From positions 1 through 9,989 of the forward strand of contig JACPVB010000252.1 in NCBI GenBank assembly GCA_016191985.1: 9,989 bases of DNA. Direction: 5' to 3'. Source of the DNA: Chloroflexota bacterium (GTDB lineage Bacteria; Chloroflexota; Anaerolineae; Anaerolineales; Villigracilaceae). Shown here one piece after another: positions 7,724 through 9,989 of this stretch. The position numbers and the translations under genes were made by a program. Each line of letters starts with the position of its first letter. The stretch's first letter is position 1. Below the pieces are notes generated by a model. That model worked only from the letters and a program-made list of their open reading frames with translations, was not told where the DNA came from and did not search any database.

Positions 7724-7772
7724 TTACAGAACACGCAACACGATCACGTATTTCGTGTTGCGTGTTCCGTAA
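7724..7772. repeat. palindrome overlapping the end of the response regulator gene
   Basis: TTACAGAACACGCAACACGA (7724-7743) and its near-perfect complement at 7753-7772 form 20-base arms with one mismatch around a 9-base loop. The right arm codes for the last residues of the regulator, the loop holds its TGA, and the left arm fills the gap to the kinase gene. Confidence 0.85.
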
Positions 7773-8445
7773 TTAACTTATAACCCACCCCCGTCACCGT
7801 TTCAATTTTCACATTTCCTCCATTCAGCTTCTTGCGAAGATGGGCGATGTGCACGTCCACGGTGCGGGTCTGGCCGTAAAAATCAAATCCCCAGGCAAGC
7901 TGGAGCAACTGCTCACGGGTAAAGACGCGGCTAGGCTGCTCTGCCAGGGTGAGTAAAAGGTCAAATTCCTGGGTACGCAGGTCGAGGGTCCGCGAAGCGA
8001 GGCGGGCTTCACGGGTGACAGGGTCAATGGTCAAATCGCCGCGGTGGACAGTTTTTCCATCCGCCTGCTTTTTGTTATCTCCTCTGCGCAAAATAGCTTT
8101 GACGCGCGCGATCAATTCACGCGGATTGAACGGTTTGGTCAGGTAATCGTCCGCGCCGAGTTCGAGGCCGAGGATTTTATCAATGTCCTCATCTCGCGCG
8201 GTGAGCATGATGATCGGGGTTTGGTCGCCGCTCGCGCGCAGTTTACGACAGACTTCAAATCCATCCAGCTTTGGGAGCATCACATCCAGCACGATCAGAG
8301 CGGGACGTTGCTTCGCCGCTGCCTCAAGAGCAGACTCACCATCTGAAATATCCTGCACGCGAAACCCTTCACGTTCAAAGTACATGCGCGCAAGTTGAAT
8401 GATGGACGGTTCATCGTCAACGAGCAGGATCAGTTCGGCAGACAT
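7744..8445 (-). CDS. OmpR/PhoB-family response regulator
   Basis: The 233-residue protein has an N-terminal receiver domain with the acidic pair D10/D11, phospho-acceptor D54 in IVLDVMLPKLDG, T82 and K104 in DYLTKPFNPREL, then a linker (about 121-134). The C-terminal winged-helix DNA-binding domain contains LDLRTQEFDLLLTLAE (154-169), VFTREQLLQLAWGFD (174-188), RTVDVHIAHLRKKL (194-207) and GVGYKL (219-224). It is a DNA-binding transcription factor activated by the downstream kinase. Its ATG follows the ridA stop with no gap (TAA then ATG), so translation is probably by re-initiation; no clear Shine-Dalgarno is seen. The last eight or so residues (TEHATRNT, after the conserved GVGYKLI end) are encoded by one arm of a palindrome, and the TGA lies in its loop. 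The natural C-terminus has apparently been rewritten by a repeat, without touching the conserved domain. Its DNA targets are unknown. Confidence 0.95.
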   Translation of the reverse strand: MSAELILLVDDEPSIIQLARMYFEREGFRVQDISDGESALEAAAKQRPALIVLDVMLPKLDGFEVCRKLRASGDQTPIIMLTARDEDIDKILGLELGADDYLTKPFNPRELIARVKAILRRGDNKKQADGKTVHRGDLTIDPVTREARLASRTLDLRTQEFDLLLTLAEQPSRVFTREQLLQLAWGFDFYGQTRTVDVHIAHLRKKLNGGNVKIETVTGVGYKLITEHATRNT

Positions 8446-8829
8446 TTAGGCAGTTAACGCAACACATTCAATTTCGACCAGCGCGCCCTTGGGTAAACCA
8501 GCCACGGCAACGGTGGTGCGGGCGGGCGGATTTTCGCTAAAGGTCTCGGCATAAATCGCGTTCATCTTCGCAAAGTCGTTCATGTCTTTGAGAAAGACAG
8601 TGGTCTTCACCACAAGGCTCACGCTGGAACCTGCTCCTTCCAAAATATTGCGAAGGTTGGACAATACCTGCCGAGTCTGTTCTTCAATGCCGCCGGGCAC
8701 CAATTCCATGGTAGCGGGGTCGAGACCCACCTGCCCGGCTGTGTAAATCAGGGAGCCGATATGAATCGCTTGCGAATAGGGACCGATTGCCTTGGGAGCC
8801 TTCTCGGTGTGAATAACGTTTCTGGGCAT
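8446..8829 (-). CDS. ridA: RidA/YjgF-family enamine/imine deaminase
   Basis: The 127-residue protein has the full RidA length and signature: KAIGPYSQAI (13-22), IYTAGQVGLDP (28-38), QTRQVLSNLRNILEGAG (51-67), FLKDMNDFAKMN (79-90), PPARTTVAVAGLPKGALVEIE (101-121). The substrate-anchoring arginine R104 and E121 of the active deaminase subfamily are present, as is Y18. The family hydrolyses reactive 2-aminoacrylate and similar enamine/imine products of PLP enzymes in the cytoplasm, working as a trimer. A Shine-Dalgarno GAGGA lies 5 bases before the ATG (complement of 8834-8838), and a sigma-70-like promoter lies about 40 bases upstream, so this is likely the first gene of the transcript. It abuts the response regulator gene with no gap. 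A physiological link between RidA and the two-component system is not known to me. Confidence 0.95.
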   Translation of the reverse strand: MPRNVIHTEKAPKAIGPYSQAIHIGSLIYTAGQVGLDPATMELVPGGIEEQTRQVLSNLRNILEGAGSSVSLVVKTTVFLKDMNDFAKMNAIYAETFSENPPARTTVAVAGLPKGALVEIECVALTA

Positions 8830-8833
8830 GATT

Positions 8834-8838
8834 TCCTC
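8834..8838 (-). promoter_or_regulatory. ridA ribosome binding site
   Basis: GAGGA on the minus strand lies 4-5 bases before the ridA ATG. It fixes that start and contrasts with the next several genes, which lack such a site. Confidence 0.6.
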
Positions 8839-8868
8839 ATTTCCATCATTGGGATGATAACGCCTTGT

Positions 8869-8898
8869 ATTTTATCGCTTGTCTCGTAATTATGTAAA
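8869..8898 (-). promoter_or_regulatory. sigma-70-like promoter for ridA and the downstream run
   Basis: On the minus strand TTTACA (complement of 8893-8898) and TAAAAT (complement of 8869-8874) are separated by 18 bases. Each differs by one base from the vegetative -35 and -10 consensus. Transcription would start about 30 bases before the ridA ATG. This is a pattern match, not a proven start site. Confidence 0.55.
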
Positions 8899-8956
8899 CT
8901 TTTGTCGAAAGTTACGAAGAAAAAAATTTTTGTAGCTCTATCATTTTTAACGGGAA

Positions 8957-8987
8957 GCTAAAAACCTCAGCCACGAGCTTTTTTAGC
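8957..8987. repeat. AT-rich inverted repeat in the ridA upstream spacer
   Basis: GCTAAAAA (8957-8964) and TTTTTAGC (8980-8987) form an 8-bp stem. The whole spacer from 8830 to 9118 holds this element, the ridA promoter, the terminator hairpin and AATTCG-rich words (8990-9030, e.g. AATTCGCGAAAATTCGTGAC). I see no convincing gene in it. Confidence 0.4.
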
Positions 8988-9070
8988 CAATTCGCGAAAA
9001 TTCGTGACATCGTGCCCGTAGGGTAAATTCGCGGCAAGAATCTTTTGAGGAAATCGTATGGCAAAATGCA

Positions 9071-9103
9071 AATGCGCGGACACAGAAATTGCATCCGCGC
9101 ATT
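9071..9103 (-). terminator. probable terminator hairpin after the exported-protein gene
   Basis: AATGCGCGGA (9071-9080) and TCCGCGCATT (9094-9103) form a perfect 10-bp GC-rich stem with a 13-base loop, 15 bases past the stop of the gene ending at 9119. Read on the minus strand the stem is followed by TGCATTTTG, a weak T-run. It likely ends the exported-protein transcript and separates it from the ridA run. Confidence 0.6.
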
Positions 9104-9118
9104 GGTGCGAATTCGGGA

Positions 9119-9661
9119 TTATTTGCCATCCCTTTTGAGGCCGCGTGGCGGTCTGTTGGCTTCGCGGAATTCTCTCAGTGCCTCGCGCAACGCCCGGAAT
9201 GTGCCATCCATCGCAGATTTCAATTCCTGCATTTTCGCGCGCATCTGCTCCACGGTGGATTTGGCCTGTTCGGAGTCTGTCACTTTGCCGTTGGCGTCAA
9301 AGCCCGCGTGAGTGTTGACAATTCCTTCGATGCTGTCGTATATCGGTTTGGCGGCATTCAACGCGGCTTCGTAGGCATCCAGCGCGGCCTGCAAAGCAGC
9401 GACATCCTTGCCGTTCTCGGCGATCTTATCGATCCGCTCTTGAATTTTGGCGACGTGAGCGTCAATGTCCTCGAATGCCCTGCCAATGCGTTCATACCTC
9501 CCCAATTGACGCGCCCAAATCCGTTCCAGATTCTCATCGGAAATGTCGCCTGGGATGGGCGGGTCATCGTCCGCGGCGAAAGCGCTGGTGACGGGGAATG
9601 CCGCAAGAACAAGCACGGCAACGGAAACGGCCAGAATTATCTTCCTAAATATGCTTTTCAT
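9119..9661 (-). CDS. exported alpha-helical protein of unknown function
   Basis: I do not recognise a named family. The 180-residue product begins with a clear Sec signal peptide: MKSIFRKI, a hydrophobic stretch (9-24) and a likely cleavage site after A29 in SAFA-ADDD. The mature part is strongly charged and predicted mostly helical, with heptad-like stretches (about 43-112 and 131-169, e.g. AHVAKIQERIDKIAE and VEQMRAKMQELKSAM). These suggest a helical hairpin or coiled coil. Between them lies GFDANGKVTDSE (120-131), which resembles an EF-hand-type loop with glycine in place of the first acidic residue; calcium binding is speculative. The tail RPPRGLKRDGK is basic. A strong AGGAGG lies about 7 bases upstream of the ATG. 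The gene stands alone, with a hairpin after its stop and an inverted repeat in its upstream region. It is probably released or held in the envelope. The gene call is firm, the function open. Confidence 0.85.
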   Translation of the reverse strand: MKSIFRKIILAVSVAVLVLAAFPVTSAFAADDDPPIPGDISDENLERIWARQLGRYERIGRAFEDIDAHVAKIQERIDKIAENGKDVAALQAALDAYEAALNAAKPIYDSIEGIVNTHAGFDANGKVTDSEQAKSTVEQMRAKMQELKSAMDGTFRALREALREFREANRPPRGLKRDGK

Positions 9662-9665
9662 CGTA

Positions 9666-9674
9666 AACCTCCTT
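9666..9674 (-). promoter_or_regulatory. strong ribosome binding site of the exported-protein gene
   Basis: The minus strand carries AAAGGAGG just before TTTACG and the ATG at 9661, a near-perfect Shine-Dalgarno with good spacing. It settles the start, which also gives an intact signal peptide. Confidence 0.75.
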
Positions 9675-9694
9675 TTACCGCTGGTTGCATAATT

Positions 9695-9747
9695 TACTAA
9701 ACTGATTGGTGGAAACTACGAGCAAAAATATCAATTCGAGTTTAGTA
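9695..9747. promoter_or_regulatory. spaced inverted repeat upstream of the exported-protein gene
   Basis: TACTAAACT (9695-9703) and AGTTTAGTA (9739-9747) are exact 9-base inverted half-sites, with GATTG/CAAT extending the match inward. They lie 34-86 bases before the start codon, where an operator could be. Apart from this and copy C, the 9662-9989 stretch holds only AT-rich sequence, with no gene that I can support and no convincing promoter hexamers. Confidence 0.4.
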
Positions 9748-9875
9748 GCAATGCGGCACTGTGCAGGTTACGATGAAATTTTAGGGTCGGTAAGTTAGCT
9801 GAGTGTGGTAGGGATGTAAAAAGATTGTAAATTCTTTTCTAGCCACCTGACAGTTTCAGATTTCTGGCAAATTCC

Positions 9876-9946
9876 GGTGGTCGAGCGGTTGTCGAGCTTG
9901 TCGAGACATAGCCCTGAGTGTTCGCCGAGGGGCGTATCGAGACCAC
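9876..9946 (+). repeat. palindromic repeat element, copy C
   Basis: It runs from GGTGGTCGAG to GGGGCGTATCGAGACCAC, with the ends GTGGTC/GACCAC complementary. The inside holds GGTTGTCGAGCTTGTCGAGAC, a variant of the same word set, and CCCTGAG...CCGAGGGG as a further pairing segment. It shares its ends with copies A and B. Confidence 0.75.
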
Positions 9947-9989
9947 AAGTTACAAGGAAATTCTTCGTTTTCTATCAACTTTTGGTCTC

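Noticed and set aside
8912..9094. Minus-strand 60-codon frame in the ridA upstream spacer
   Set aside because: It starts inside the terminator hairpin, spans inverted repeats and AATTCG-word sequence, has no Shine-Dalgarno and no protein-like pattern.
8869..9118. Possible riboswitch or small RNA gene upstream of ridA
   Set aside because: The predicted promoter leaves only about 35 bases of leader before ridA, too short for a riboswitch, and no known RNA motif is visible.
9058..9138. Plus-strand 26-codon frame (MAKCKCADTEIASAHW...) with GAGG 7 bases upstream
   Set aside because: The spacing is tempting and it has four cysteines, but it covers the terminator hairpin and runs antisense into the end of the exported-protein gene; there is no other support.

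Overview
The window looks like part of a bacterial chromosome, and most likely a member of the Chloroflexota (Anaerolineae). That placement is an inference: it rests on moderate GC, the overall look of the proteins, and the many palindromic and short-word repeats between genes, which I associate from memory with such genomes. No marker gene here decides the taxonomy. All nine genes I can support lie on the minus strand, so transcription runs from right to left.

Layout in transcription order. At the far right (9662-9989) is an AT-rich upstream region that ends in a palindromic repeat. Then comes a gene for a small exported helical protein of unknown function (9119-9661), followed by a hairpin that probably terminates it. 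After a spacer with a good promoter there is a long unidirectional gene run: ridA (8446-8829), an OmpR/PhoB-type response regulator (7744-8445), its sensor histidine kinase (6324-7712), a membrane-anchored family 2 glycosyltransferase (5255-6259), a polyprenyl-phosphate sugar phosphotransferase (3820-5262), an NDP-sugar epimerase (2890-3816), a 205-bp spacer made largely of two opposed repeat elements, a membrane NDP-sugar 4,6-dehydratase of the CapD/WbpM/PglF class (831-2684), and the N-terminal 267 residues of a FemAB-like aminoacyltransferase (1-803) that runs off the left edge.

Together the left two thirds read as an exopolysaccharide or surface-glycan locus. The epimerase and dehydratase would make nucleotide-sugar precursors, the phosphotransferase would load the first sugar onto undecaprenyl phosphate, the glycosyltransferase would extend it, and the FemAB-like enzyme would modify the cell wall or glycan. 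The two-component system sits directly upstream in the same direction, so it may control or be co-expressed with the locus (inference). RidA, a reactive enamine/imine deaminase, leads the run.

I did not find a clear new defence or mobile system. The most notable structure is in the repeats. A family with ends like GGTcGAGTAG and GTATCGAgACC occurs at least four times; one copy fills the whole gap before the FemAB start. A second type of palindrome brackets the histidine kinase gene, and one of these supplies the last codons and stop of the response regulator. Short-word tracts resembling intergenic repeats also lie inside the FemAB reading frame.
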